Source: Chitinophagales bacterium (lineage in GTDB: Bacteria > Bacteroidota > Bacteroidia > Chitinophagales > S012-47). From it: a DNA stretch of 35,368 nucleotides. The position numbers and the translations under genes were made by a program. The DNA lies in assembly GCA_015487695.1 (NCBI GenBank), contig WFPF01000103.1, positions 83,504 to 118,871 of the forward strand, read 5' to 3'. Shown here in pieces: positions 16,501 to 21,986 of the stretch. The notes below the pieces were generated by a model. The model was not told the DNA's origin. It saw only the letters and a list, made by a program, of their open reading frames with translations, and made no database searches. Every line of letters starts with the position of its first letter. Position 1 is the first letter of the stretch.

Positions 16501-18309
16501 ACCGGCAGGTGAGCCTGTCAATGCAGCGCAAGGATCACTTCCGCAATAAAGCGGATCCAGTCCGGTGAAGGAGACCGGAGTCTCCGGAAATACTTTAACC
16601 CTTACTGTATCCATATCTGTACATCCGTTGGCATCTGTCAGCCAAACCGTATAGGTTGTTGAAACACGAGGATCTACAGTTGGGTTGGCAACGCTTGTCG
16701 AGCTGATTTGGTAATTAGGAGACCAGCTGTACGTATAAGGCATGGTTCCACCGGTTCCGGTTGGAGCACCACCTATAACAACAGATTCTTTTTCACAAAT
16801 GGCCGTATCAAGGCCTGCATCTACAGTAGGCTCAGGATAAACGGTAATTGTCATTACATCCTGATCTGTACATCCGTTGGCATCTGTTACCGTCAGTGTG
16901 TATGTATATGTACCGGCTGAAGGAGCCGAGAAAGTCGGATTAGCAATATTTGCATTGCTTAAGTAGGTAGACGGGCTCCACTGATAAGAGTAGGGAGAGG
17001 TTCCGTTGCTTGCAGAGCCATTGAGTGTAGTAGTTAACAAGTCATAGCAGAAAGCCTGATCCGGACCTGCATCAGCAATTGGGTTTTCCCAAACCGTTAC
17101 TGTAACAACATCGGTCGCCACGAGTCCGCAGGTATCGGTAACAGTGACGGTATAATTGTATACACCAGGTACCAAAGCGACACCACCCGCTGTCGGATTG
17201 GCTACGGTAGGATCGGAAAGACCAATGGTCGGGCTCCATGAATAGCGATAAGGGAAGAGATAATGTCCACCCGAACCGGTTGGTGCACCACCCAGTGTGG
17301 TGGAGTTGGCACCACCGTCATAGCAGAAAGAAGCATCGGTTCCGGCATCAGCTACCAGCGTGGTAGGAGCCGAATTGCAAGTAACAGAAAGTTCGAAGTC
17401 GCCCGTAGCGCCAACAAAACCATGTACAAGAATGTAATAAGTTACACAAGGATCAGACATGAATGTTACCTCGGATGATCCTGCAAAGCCACAGGCATCA
17501 TCATCACCCGTAACACAAACCAATGAATCACAAGATCCGGTATAAATGTTCAATCGGGTATCATAATTTGTACCCGGATTACAAAGGCTGACGGTAATGC
17601 TGTCGCCATTACCTTCTACTGTGTACCAGACACCCGGTGCTTCGACCAGTGTGCTACAAGCAGGAGCAACAAGATTATCGATAGTAGCATTTACTGTTGT
17701 ACCCGTAGTTACATCACCACACACGAGAGCGTAAGCATTTCCGCATACATCATTATAAGGTATGCCGGGGACTGTTGTAAAGTTCAGCGTCCATGATACA
17801 AGTGTACCCACATCACCGGTACCATTATCGGATACCTTCAATACCCATTGACCAGCCAGGGTTTCATTATTGAAGTCTGCAAGCAATCCGTTTGGCTGCT
17901 TTGAACCTCCGATGGCCGGAACGGATGGGGTGTCACAGGTTGTTTCCGCAGCTGTGGCAGCAGCATCATCCATGGTAGCATCAATGTTGTCGCCCGGACA
18001 ACTGTTTGAGGTAGGCGGAGCTCCCGGAGCCTCGATCAATGTCACAACTGTTCCTGTTGCAACATGAGTAAGGGTAACCGTCAGGTCACCCACCCATGTA
18101 TGATCTATTACCAGATCAACATTTAAGTCGGTTATAACATCTGTTTGTTGCGGAGGTATTGTTATGGTGTCACTTACTCCGGCTGGGTTGTTGTCAGGAA
18201 TAGCTATTCCTGGCGCGCTTGAATAAGTTTGCCCTAAAACAAGAGATCCAGCTGTGATCAGCAAACTAAAAATCAGTCCGCTTAATAGTTGGGTATTGAA
18301 TACTCTCAT
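7315..18309 (-). CDS. Giant 3664-residue T9SS-secreted modular surface protein
   Basis: Signal peptide (MRVFNTQLLSGLIFSLLITAG...LGQ), then about: P-domain 1 (27-181); PPC-like domain (185-313); PKD-like repeats, about 14 in all, each ~80-90 residues ending YTVTVTDANGC; ten Ig-like 'GGTF/GGTW' modules of ~75 residues (xGGTWSGxGI...FDPxVAGVGTHTITYTYTDxxGC); LamG-like domain (2604-2810); two SprB repeats (3424-3570); type A T9SS sorting domain (3585-3664, SLYPNPTSDV...VKDWASGQYMVRF...KKFVI). Four GGTF modules and one PKD-like module are split by inserted domains, including three further P-domains. No protease, glycosidase or other catalytic motif was seen. The architecture fits a very long fibrous cell-surface or secreted adhesin, exported by Sec then T9SS. 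The frame is open for 11 kb with no frameshift, so it looks functional. A small secreted gene lies 58 bases upstream on the same strand. Confidence 0.93.
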   Translation of the reverse strand: MRVFNTQLLSGLIFSLLITAGSLVLGQTYSSAPGIAIPDNNPAGVSDTITIPPQQTDVITDLNVDLVIDHTWVGDLTVTLTHVATGTVVTLIEAPGAPPTSNSCPGDNIDATMDDAAATAAETTCDTPSVPAIGGSKQPNGLLADFNNETLAGQWVLKVSDNGTGDVGTLVSWTLNFTTVPGIPYNDVCGNAYALVCGDVTTGTTVNATIDNLVAPACSTLVEAPGVWYTVEGNGDSITVSLCNPGTNYDTRLNIYTGSCDSLVCVTGDDDACGFAGSSEVTFMSDPCVTYYILVHGFVGATGDFELSVTCNSAPTTLVADAGTDASFCYDGGANSTTLGGAPTGSGGHYLFPYRYSWSPTIGLSDPTVANPTAGGVALVPGVYNYTVTVTDTCGLVATDVVTVTVWENPIADAGPDQAFCYDLLTTTLNGSASNGTSPYSYQWSPSTYLSNANIANPTFSAPSAGTYTYTLTVTDANGCTDQDVMTITVYPEPTVDAGLDTAICEKESVVIGGAPTGTGGTMPYTYSWSPNYQISSTSVANPTVDPRVSTTYTVWLTDANGCTDMDTVRVKVFPETPVSFTGLDPLYCGSDPCAALTGSPAGGTFSGPGISGNSFCPGIAGPGTHTIIYTYTDINGCVNADTQVTVVTPILVVDAGADQTICNNISINLGGSPTASGGTTPYTYSWMPTDYLDDPTASNPLFTPTAIPSYSYTVTVTDANGCVASDVININTLPAPVADAGPDVEKCDECPGVTIGGYPTASDGDGTLDYSYTWSPSTGLNNPSIPNPIASPATTTTYTVVVTDNANGCTDEDMVTVTVNPLPAVSIVGLDPGYCTNGGNVTLSGSPAGGTFYGEGVTGTTTSTEVFKICYEGGNLAIPDNALPLNVILNGQNIQGQNLGTDVWLDSVQITIDHTYVGDLSVTLESPNGTNVVLVDRPGVPASTFGCDGNNISATFVTGTGNSVENECNSYTPTIHGEFTAHSGYDLNSLNDGSDPNGAWTLEITDIISGNTGEFVTATLFFSSQGTAASTAVLDPTVPTTSPVMIYYAYTDANGCKNIDSQLVELFDPPIVAAGADQTICSNETATLGSSPVAVGNGPFTYSWMPTAGLSDASAENPVFTPTAGGTYTFTVTVTDANGCSESDMVTITVNEAPVADAGADDVICADGSVVLGGSPVANGGTSPYTYSWSPALGLSSTTAANPTFTPVGPATYSFTVTVTDANGCTDDDVVEILVNPLPTVDAGADFAICVDATGTLGGATVATGNGPFTYSWMPTTGLSDPTAANPVFDPATDGTYTFTVTVTDANGCVNSDAITVTVNPLPIVDAGMDQSVCKFEGTTIGGSPTATAASGGSSVFGYSWSPATYLNSTTLANPVTSDMRNTTVYTVTVTDGNGCVSSDQVTVTVWPLPVVTFSGFASSYCEDDNTDYVLTGNPAGGTFTSTTPLIQLPYGGTQYTQAYTMTPVAIPAEDPAGITLAQAVSLPGTSLGNDITLDSINIQINHTGVGDLYISITNPNGTTVELLDHPYPYWYDNIDANWVWGTSNPATTSVFPYPAIQGSVNAVNGDDVNSLNDGSNPNGSWNLFIKDDLRSYYSGTITGATLYFSGPSEAFNPSVAGVGTYTIIYTYTDANGCTNADTQTTEVHPIPTVSFTGLQSIYCADADPDTLIGTPAGGVFAGPGVQSQSTGTPATCSYTLDMYDSWGDGWNGGYLEVFVNGVQVAGNNGMQFKAFGTFSSASFLVEDGASIELFYTSGSFESENSFDLKDPNGNIVYSAGPNIPAGKIYSGTSTTSGCGLMYTFSAPLAGPGTHTIYYTYVDGNGCSNVDSQTVTVLTPLVVDAGTDVSICAYPGETVVLGGSPTASGSEGTYTYTWTPATNIDDPTAANPVFTQPGAGDYSYMLTVVDGQGCQASDAINIHVDTVPVVTISGVDTAYCINALPDTLIGTPEGGIFSGPGVVIVGPGGSGGGGGPTCNPATPLSTTYSFNNGQSGNMFDIVAINNVQVQSFDVNIDPGSYTIEVYTKNGTWQGFETNASAWTLVATTSVSSAGSGNPTALNLNLAIPINAGDRQAFYVTVVSSTTMNYTNGTSTGAVYAQDANIQILQGCGKSYPFGSTFQPRIWNGTVHYDLCTPSAPGGNVAPAITVSQCVDPYSNVQDKSIIAGGTWTYTFTNVPTPTADGELNLAAKGDLDWSLEYINIYDENGNYLGFIGKQSPQCGNISDVINLPLADLQNWAADGVMTFTAQATVYVGAFCGGDHLQMELNYCKGAVITQDFNCNTTQFDDSGLPVPVPPTGTGGFGTPPTTRILNVSGINGNIGQTIGADAQLDQVILNISHTWNSDLELYLTAPNGAQILLWSGVGGSSDGFDVTITDNATTSIASAGPGYPITGTYKAQGGLLNSVLAGSPANGNWKLEIYDRFGGDNGTLNDFSLVFQTCTPAKQTVLFWPDSAGVGTHWITYTFTDGNGCTASDSIQITVYPLADLLVEQDTTVCRGEPVTLTATATGTPGPYDYLWMPADGLDTTMGPVVVATPDSTTTYTVFVTDARGCSTFDSVQVVIWQPPVVHLKNVTGGDTVCYNELVCLWADVDGVGEDAPVPELIYYKFDQSGQSSVDNLASSPVGNNPAPIVGSLKQTGTGQFGSALQGVGGSSASNYVNSGWATDLGDGSWTISFWTHKVPWNVAGNLSSPWHVFGDPSAKDFRCEVGSFNAGSPGSMVLRGPFPDVVVPNVSYGPSVVTYVHDSATGEVRGYLDGQRVTTVTYNLVPLQIVGNGPFKVGGYGTLNGLSNGMLVDEFRVYNRALTDQQVLATAFVQLQDSTGLTYIWSNSTSGNDTVCFNATQTEMITVDVIDQNGCVGSDTFNLVVNPEVVVFAGDDRVLCKGESTVLGGTPTASGGQGALTYEWQPFDRLDDPFSANPTADPLINTTYTVFVTDETGCTYSDEVVISVNEVPMANAGGDVEICEGDNVVIGGTPAATGGVGPYTYSWMPVSGLSDPTAANPTASPTVTTAYTLTVTDANGCTDDSLMRVIVRPLPDVTITAAGPLCVNDNAITLSAASTGGTWSGSGITDAAAGTFDPAVAGVGTHTITYTNTTEFGCTASSTVDITVVPLPEPTIAGPNAYCLNQGVVTLTASPAGGTWSGAGIVNSNTGEFDPVAAGLGSHMVIYAYTDTVGCTGYDTAMVSVSEAPEISILPAGPFCQSDDPVNLSATPAGGTWSGAGITDANAGTFDPSVAGVGTHVITYTYVDPIGCTVSADITIVVEGIANLTINQAGPFCQEENTSLMTASVGGGYWSGPGIINPLNGEFSPAVAGAGTHTITYTVTGQDGCVTITTGQVTVNASPNTEIVQVGPFCADEPAVNLQAATPGGTWSGTGIVNSTAGTFDPATAGAGTYTITYEVTDANGCFNTGFTTIKVNELPVASGSVIDVTCSGYSNGKIDVEVEGGAPPYRYDWSNGEVTQDVDEVTAGTYSFTVTDAKGCASTASFTVGVQSGVISATAVVTNATTPIYNNGSIDVTITGGVAPYLYTWSNGAESEDVSNLRPDTYTLVVTDALGCTETFTFTVGADFGLGIDENDLSSRVSLYPNPTSDVININIELSQKKADLNMTVFDMLGRKVYEIHGAVDKAYQHTIDVKDWASGQYMVRFDIEGTLVTKKFVITK
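7595..8040 (-). repeat. Region encoding two SprB-type repeats
   Basis: Two tandem units of ~73 residues: VTCSGYSNGKIDVEVEGG then YRYDWSNGEVTQDV and YSFTVTDAKGC; second unit YNNGSIDVTITGG then YLYTWSNGAESEDV and YTLVVTDALGC. This spacing is the SprB repeat, named for the gliding adhesin SprB of Flavobacterium. Confidence 0.88.
8050..9205 (-). repeat. Region encoding five uninterrupted GGTW modules in tandem
   Basis: Residues about 3036-3420. Five ~77-residue units share an AGPFC-like start, xGGTWSGxGI, a short TDANAG-like loop, FDPxVAGVGTHTITY and a final C. These intact copies define where the insertions occur in the other copies of the same module. Confidence 0.85.
9880..10500 (-). other. 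Region encoding a LamG-like domain inserted in a PKD-like module
   Basis: Residues about 2604-2810: YYKFDQSG, DGSWTISFWTHK, VTYVHDSATGEVRGYLDG and MLVDEFRVYNRALTDQQV form the usual succession of a laminin G/concanavalin-like domain. The PKD-like sequence stops at GVGEDAP just before it and resumes at LTYIWSNST just after it. Confidence 0.82.
10970..12430 (-). other. Region encoding a ~490-residue multi-domain insertion in one GGTF module
   Basis: Residues about 1960-2446. The host module breaks after GGIFSGPGV, passes a glycine linker, and resumes at DSAGVGTHWITYTF. In between come a beta-rich block of ~150 residues (YSFNNGQSGNMFDI... GTVHYDLC), a second of ~130 residues (ITVSQCVDPYSNVQDKS... 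MELNYC) and a P-domain (QVILNISHTWNSDLELYL). The first two blocks are not families I can name with certainty. Confidence 0.75.
12900..13265 (-). other. Region encoding a DSWGDGW domain inserted in a GGTF module
   Basis: Residues about 1683-1800, starting CSYTLDMYDSWGDGWNGG and containing YLEVFVNGVQV and SIELFYTSGSF. The host module stops after GGVFAGPGV and resumes at APLAGPGTHTIYYTY. The YDSWGDGWNG motif recurs in secreted proteins of many bacteria; its role is not established to my knowledge. Confidence 0.78.
13475..13985 (-). other. Region encoding a P-domain inserted in a GGTF module
   Basis: Residues about 1442-1610. Core INHTGVGDLYISITNPNGT and a LNDGSNPNGSWNLFIKDD segment mark a proprotein-convertase-type P-domain. 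The flanks NPAGGTF and SVAGVGTYTIIYTY are the two halves of the host module. Confidence 0.83.
15205..15735 (-). other. Region encoding a P-domain inserted in a GGTF module
   Basis: Residues about 861-1032. Core ITIDHTYVGDLSVTLESPNG and LNDGSDPNGAWTLEITD mark the P-domain; SPAGGTFYGEGV before it and MIYYAYTDANGC after it are the two halves of the host module. Confidence 0.83.
17371..18231 (-). other. Region encoding N-terminal P-domain plus PPC-like domain
   Basis: Residues 27-181 (DLVIDHTWVGDLTVTLTH, LAGQWVLKVSDNGTGDVG) are a P-domain directly after the signal peptide. Residues 185-313 (APGVWYTVEGNG, DTRLNIYTGSC, YYILVHGFVGATGDFELSV) match the PPC / pre-peptidase C-terminal type. Here they stand at the N terminus, not behind a protease. 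Confidence 0.82.
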
Positions 18310-18367
18310 GTGGATTACATTTAAATTTTAAAGATGCTCTATCTGATAATTCTTTGTATATAAAAAT

Positions 18368-18973
18368 TTATTTCTCGGTCTTCTCGGTTCTCACAATCGT
18401 GCTGATAAATTCGATGATCTCATCATCGCTTTTACCTGCCAATTTCATTTCGATGACTTTTTTCTCCAGCGCTTCTTTTACCGGAGCATTGGGATCGTCA
18501 TTCTCGTACCCATAATTGGTATTTGCATTTTTGAAGTAAAATGCTGCTTGCTCATCTTGCGACATTCCGGCAGGAGTGGGCATGTTTTCAAATTTTGAAA
18601 TCACATTTTTGGCAAAACTGCTCATCTCAATGAACGACTTTGCATCGGCTTCGGAAAAATTACTTTTTTGTAAAATTTCTTCCGATTTGGCTCTGATCTT
18701 CTTTTCCCGGTCCAATTCCATTTTCCGGGCGTCCTCCAAAAGACCATATTGATCCTTCACATCCTGAAGGTCTTTTTTGGATTGGATGACAATTACATGA
18801 TCGCTGCTCAGCAACTCTTTTTGTTCTGAAGCAGGCAACTTATCAATATCTGATTGCAGGAAAACTTCCCGTCCATCCTTCGTTACAGCCACTTGTTGTG
18901 CAGACAATAAAGATGGCACCATTAATAATAGGGTAAGCAATAAAGCGACTGGAAGCTTGTAAATGTGTTTCAT
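18368..18973 (-). CDS. Secreted hypothetical helical protein upstream of the giant gene
   Basis: About 201 residues from the ATG at 18973; six more codons upstream would begin with TTG, which is less likely. Signal peptide KLPVALLLTLLLMVPSLLSAQ. The mature part is charged and largely helical: a segment rich in K/E/D (about 65-105, DARKMELDREKKIRAKSEEIL), then NTNYGYENDD, and a C-terminal helix ending RTEKTEK. No cysteine in the mature part and no sorting domain, so it should stay in the periplasm. No known family recognised. It precedes the giant gene by 58 bases on the same strand, which makes a joint transcript and a role as chaperone or helper of the giant protein possible, but this is inference from position only. 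Confidence 0.7.
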   Translation of the reverse strand: MKHIYKLPVALLLTLLLMVPSLLSAQQVAVTKDGREVFLQSDIDKLPASEQKELLSSDHVIVIQSKKDLQDVKDQYGLLEDARKMELDREKKIRAKSEEILQKSNFSEADAKSFIEMSSFAKNVISKFENMPTPAGMSQDEQAAFYFKNANTNYGYENDDPNAPVKEALEKKVIEMKLAGKSDDEIIEFISTIVRTEKTEK

Positions 18974-19273
18974 GGATTCGTTGGTTTTCAATTTTTTTTG
19001 ATATCAAAGCAATAATTGCAGCATACTATACCACTATAAAATTGAAGCTAAAAGTAACAAAATTCTTAAAAAGTTAAAACCTTTTAAGCATCCTATTACT
19101 CCCAGGATCAAATTCAAAGCAGATAGCTTACACTTCACATTTGAGCGCTAATTTATAATTAAAAATAAAATATATCCTTACTATCCTTTAAAAATTTCAC
19201 ATACAATATCCATTACTGTCCTATTGCATGGATACTTGATCTTTTTTTGCTTCCATTATTGCTTTTTCATTCC
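18974..19273. other. AT-rich intergenic stretch without gene
   Basis: Very AT-rich. No open frame of interest, RNA or repeat seen. It must hold the minus-strand promoter of the small secreted gene: TTGCTTTG (complement of 19006-19013) is a near match to the TAnnTTTG box, 33 bases from the ATG at 18973. Nothing else was recognised. Confidence 0.5.
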
Positions 19274-19519
19274 TTAGCCCAATAAATATTTTGCCCATGG
19301 AATCAGGACAAAAATGACAAAGAGCAAATAAAGTGCAAGCGTCAAAATATAGATGAGGATATTGCTCTCTTTGTCTCCTATTTTTTTGCTTAAGCCCAGC
19401 CTTTGCGCTGTACTGCCCACTATGAACAATATCAGTAAAAACCCGAAGGCAAAGAACAATATCACAAGGATCAGCCTGCCAAACCACTGCAGGGAATATA
19501 GAATTGTCAGATTAAACAT
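19274..19519 (-). CDS. Small two-helix membrane protein, unknown
   Basis: 81 residues with two hydrophobic helices (about 13-34, LILVILFFAFGFLLILFIVG, and 53-76) joined by a charged loop with RLGLSKKIGDKESN. No motif of a known family. It begins only 39 bases from the divergent decarboxylase gene, so the two promoters must overlap. The two clean helices make a chance open frame less likely, but there is no homology evidence available here. The overlapping frame at 19221-19487 has no such pattern. Confidence 0.55.
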   Translation of the reverse strand: MFNLTILYSLQWFGRLILVILFFAFGFLLILFIVGSTAQRLGLSKKIGDKESNILIYILTLALYLLFVIFVLIPWAKYLLG

Positions 19520-19521
19520 CT

Positions 19522-19529
19522 CATCTTTG
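19522..19529 (+). promoter_or_regulatory. Candidate -7 box for the PLP decarboxylase
   Basis: CATCTTTG matches TAnnTTTG except at the first base and ends 29 bases before the ATG. A TTG at 19504-19506 is closer than the usual -33 spacing. Confidence 0.3.
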
Positions 19530-19558
19530 TAATTGAAATATTAAATCTAGGCATCTGT

Positions 19559-21007
19559 ATGAAGAAATTGGAAGAAATACAAAAAGAACTTGAGGTCATT
19601 GAGCTAAATGCCAAAAAGCTGGAACCTGCTTCGGAGATTTTGGACGACTGGACCGAAAAGGCCCTGTCCTATGCAAAAGAATTCCTTGGCAATTTGTCCG
19701 ATTCTCGCGTTTTTACAACAAAAGATGACTCTGCCTCCTTTTTCTCGAAGGAGCGGCTGCCCGAAAAGGGTATAGAAATGAATGAACTGATGCAGCAGTT
19801 AAAAAAACATGTAATTGATCCGGGCCTGAACCCGGCCTCCGGGGGCCACCTTGGTTATATCCCGGGAGGCGGATTGTACCCTGCCGCGCTGGGTGATTAC
19901 CTGGCAGCCGTTACCAATAAATATGCAGGGATTTTCTTTGCTGGCTCAGGAGCCGTCAGACTGGAGAATTTTTTGCTTCGTTGGATGGCCGGGCTTTTTG
20001 CTTATCCCGAAAGTGCAGCCGGACATCTTTCTTCCGGAGGAAGTATTGCCAATTTAACAGCAATCGTAACAGCAAGGGATGCGAAAAATGTAAGCAGCCG
20101 GAATATCCCTCAATCAGCTATTTACCATACTAATCAGGTACATCATTGCATCGACAAAGCCATCCGAATTGCAGGACTTGCCGAGGCCCCGAGACGTATC
20201 ATCAGGATGGACAGTCATTTCCGAATGGATAGCAATCATCTCCGCACATGGATTGCAGAAGACATTGCCCGGGGCATTCAGCCTTTTTTAATCGTGAGTT
20301 CGGTTGGAAGCACAGACACAGGTGCTGTCGATCCGCTTGAAGAAATCGCGGACATAGCCCGCGACTCGGGGGCCTGGTTGCACGTGGATGCTGCCTACGG
20401 AGGTTTTTTTGCTCTGCTCAATGAATTCAAACCCGCCTTTGCCGGCATTGAAAAATCGGACTCCATAGTAGTAGATCCGCACAAAGGGCTTTTTCTTCCT
20501 TACGGAGTTGGTGCCGTGATAGTTCGTGACGGAGCAGCTCTTCACCGCTCGCATCAATATCAGGCCAATTACATGCAGGATGCACTGGGAAACAATGACG
20601 AATGGTCACCTGCCGAACTTTCCCCTGAACTGACCAAGCACTTCAGAGGTTTGCGCATGTGGCTGCCGTTAAAGCTTTTCGGCCTCGGGCCCTTCCGTGC
20701 ATCTCTTCATGAAAAGATCCTCTTAACCCGCTACTTCTATGAAACAGTGCGTACCTGGCCCCACTTCGAGACAGGCCCCTACCCCGATCTTTCTGTGGCT
20801 ATCTATCGTTACCGGTCCGGATCGGATGACAACGCCAAAAACCTGAAACTGGCCGAACGCATCCGTAATTCAGGAAAAGTTTTCATTTCCACAACACGCA
20901 TTGATGATACAGTTTGGTTGCGCCTGGCTGTCCTCTCATTCCGAACCCACCGCGATACAATCGACACCTTGCTGGAAGAATTGCGCAGGGAAGTTCAGTT
21001 CATCTAA
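19559..21007 (+). CDS. PLP-dependent group II amino-acid decarboxylase
   Basis: 482 residues, the normal length for the aromatic-L-amino-acid / glutamate decarboxylase family. It should decarboxylate an aromatic or acidic amino acid in the cytoplasm. Visible: HLGYIPGGG near 97-105, LSSGGSIANLTAI (158-170) for phosphate binding, cofactor-stacking histidine in NQVHHCIDKA (H195 or H196), HVDAAYGGFF (D277 pairs with the PLP ring nitrogen), and the Schiff-base lysine K309 in VDPHKGLFLPYG. The substrate cannot be fixed from these residues; tyrosine, tryptophan/DOPA and histidine-type substrates are all possible. Single gene, divergent from the small membrane protein and convergent with the SDR with one base between the stop codons. 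Confidence 0.93.
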   Translation: MKKLEEIQKELEVIELNAKKLEPASEILDDWTEKALSYAKEFLGNLSDSRVFTTKDDSASFFSKERLPEKGIEMNELMQQLKKHVIDPGLNPASGGHLGYIPGGGLYPAALGDYLAAVTNKYAGIFFAGSGAVRLENFLLRWMAGLFAYPESAAGHLSSGGSIANLTAIVTARDAKNVSSRNIPQSAIYHTNQVHHCIDKAIRIAGLAEAPRRIIRMDSHFRMDSNHLRTWIAEDIARGIQPFLIVSSVGSTDTGAVDPLEEIADIARDSGAWLHVDAAYGGFFALLNEFKPAFAGIEKSDSIVVDPHKGLFLPYGVGAVIVRDGAALHRSHQYQANYMQDALGNNDEWSPAELSPELTKHFRGLRMWLPLKLFGLGPFRASLHEKILLTRYFYETVRTWPHFETGPYPDLSVAIYRYRSGSDDNAKNLKLAERIRNSGKVFISTTRIDDTVWLRLAVLSFRTHRDTIDTLLEELRREVQFI

Positions 21008-21008
21008 G

Positions 21009-21887
21009 CTATTTATTACGACTGCGTTTTACCTGGGCTTCCAATTGGTCCCAATAAACCTCGGGCAGATCGAGCAAGGGGCTGAATTCCCCGGCTCCCT
21101 GAAGCCACTCCCCGCCATCTATGGTAACCACTTCACCATTAATAAAAGCAGAATAGTCAGAAACCAGATATGCTGCCAAATTGGCAAGCTCCTGGTGTTC
21201 GCCATAGCGACCCACTGGGATAATTTTCTTCGGATCAAACTTCTCTGCCAGGCCCCCGGGCATCAGTCTTGACCAGGCCCCTTCGGTAGGGAACGGACCC
21301 GGAGCAATGGCATTCAGCCTGATTTTATACTTTGACCACTCTACGGCCAGTGAGCGCGTCATAGCCAGCACCCCCGCTTTGGCACAAGCCGATGGCACCA
21401 CATAGGGAGAGCCCGTCCAGGCATAGGTAGTGGTAATGCTAAGTACAGTCCCGGCCATCTTCTCGGCAATCCAGTGTTTTGCCAGCAACTGAGTCATATA
21501 GAAGCTCCCTTTCAGCACAATATCCACTACCGCATCAAAAGCACGGTGCGAAAGGCGTTCGCTGGGACTTATGAAGTTTCCGGCCGCATTGTTCACCAGG
21601 ATGCTTAAATGAGGCAAATCCTTTCCGGCTTGCTCAACGACTTCACTGAGTCTTTCATAGTCGCGCACATCTGCCGGGTAGCAATATACTTTCTGCCCGC
21701 TTTCGGCTTCAATCTCTTTGGCTGCTTTTTCAAGTTTTTCCTCGTTGCGGCCGATAATGGCAAGGTCGGCACCCAATTTTGCAAAATACCTTCCCATTGA
21801 TTTCCCCAGCCCCGAGCCTCCTCCCGTGATCATTGCGGCCTTTCCTTTCAGAGCTCCCGGTTGTAACATTTCCTCTTTGTATGACAT
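21009..21887 (-). CDS. SDR-family oxidoreductase, 2,4-dienoyl-CoA reductase-like
   Basis: 292 residues with a Rossmann fold: TGGGSGLG (21-28) for NADP binding, NNAAG (99-103), PADV (71-74). The classical YxxxK is replaced by S166-A-C-A-K170, while a tyrosine stands 11 residues earlier (Y155 in TTTYAWTGS). That Tyr/Ser/Lys spacing is the signature of 2,4-dienoyl-CoA reductases, which remove double bases-side unsaturation during oxidation of unsaturated fatty acyl-CoAs; NNAAGNFISPSERLS is likewise typical of that branch. The position where the mitochondrial enzyme carries an active-site asparagine (DIVLNG) reads K126 here. No beta-oxidation gene lies next to it in this window. Single gene transcribed leftward. 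Confidence 0.85.
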   Translation of the reverse strand: MSYKEEMLQPGALKGKAAMITGGGSGLGKSMGRYFAKLGADLAIIGRNEEKLEKAAKEIEAESGQKVYCYPADVRDYERLSEVVEQAGKDLPHLSILVNNAAGNFISPSERLSHRAFDAVVDIVLKGSFYMTQLLAKHWIAEKMAGTVLSITTTYAWTGSPYVVPSACAKAGVLAMTRSLAVEWSKYKIRLNAIAPGPFPTEGAWSRLMPGGLAEKFDPKKIIPVGRYGEHQELANLAAYLVSDYSAFINGEVVTIDGGEWLQGAGEFSPLLDLPEVYWDQLEAQVKRSRNK

Positions 21888-21960
21888 ATGCTTGATTTTT
21901 TATTTCCAATAATAAATAGCTTCTGTTTCGGTTAATCTTCTGCCCCAGCTGGCCCTTTAT

Positions 21961-21968
21961 TAATTTTG
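21961..21968 (+). promoter_or_regulatory. Exact TAnnTTTG -7 box before the Trp-repeat gene
   Basis: TAATTTTG is a full match to the Bacteroidota -7 consensus and ends 18 bases before the ATG at 21987. It overlaps the upstream in-frame ATG at 21966 and so argues against that start. It likely drives the whole rightward block beginning here. Confidence 0.6.
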
Positions 21969-21986
21969 CTTCGAAACTGTTTCAGT

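Noticed and set aside
7600-17340. Recurring short DNA words in the giant gene as a CRISPR-like or satellite array
   Set aside because: The recurrences (for example those encoding DANGC and GGTW) are codon-level echoes of protein repeats of 75-90 residues with diverged third positions, not uniform direct repeats with spacers.
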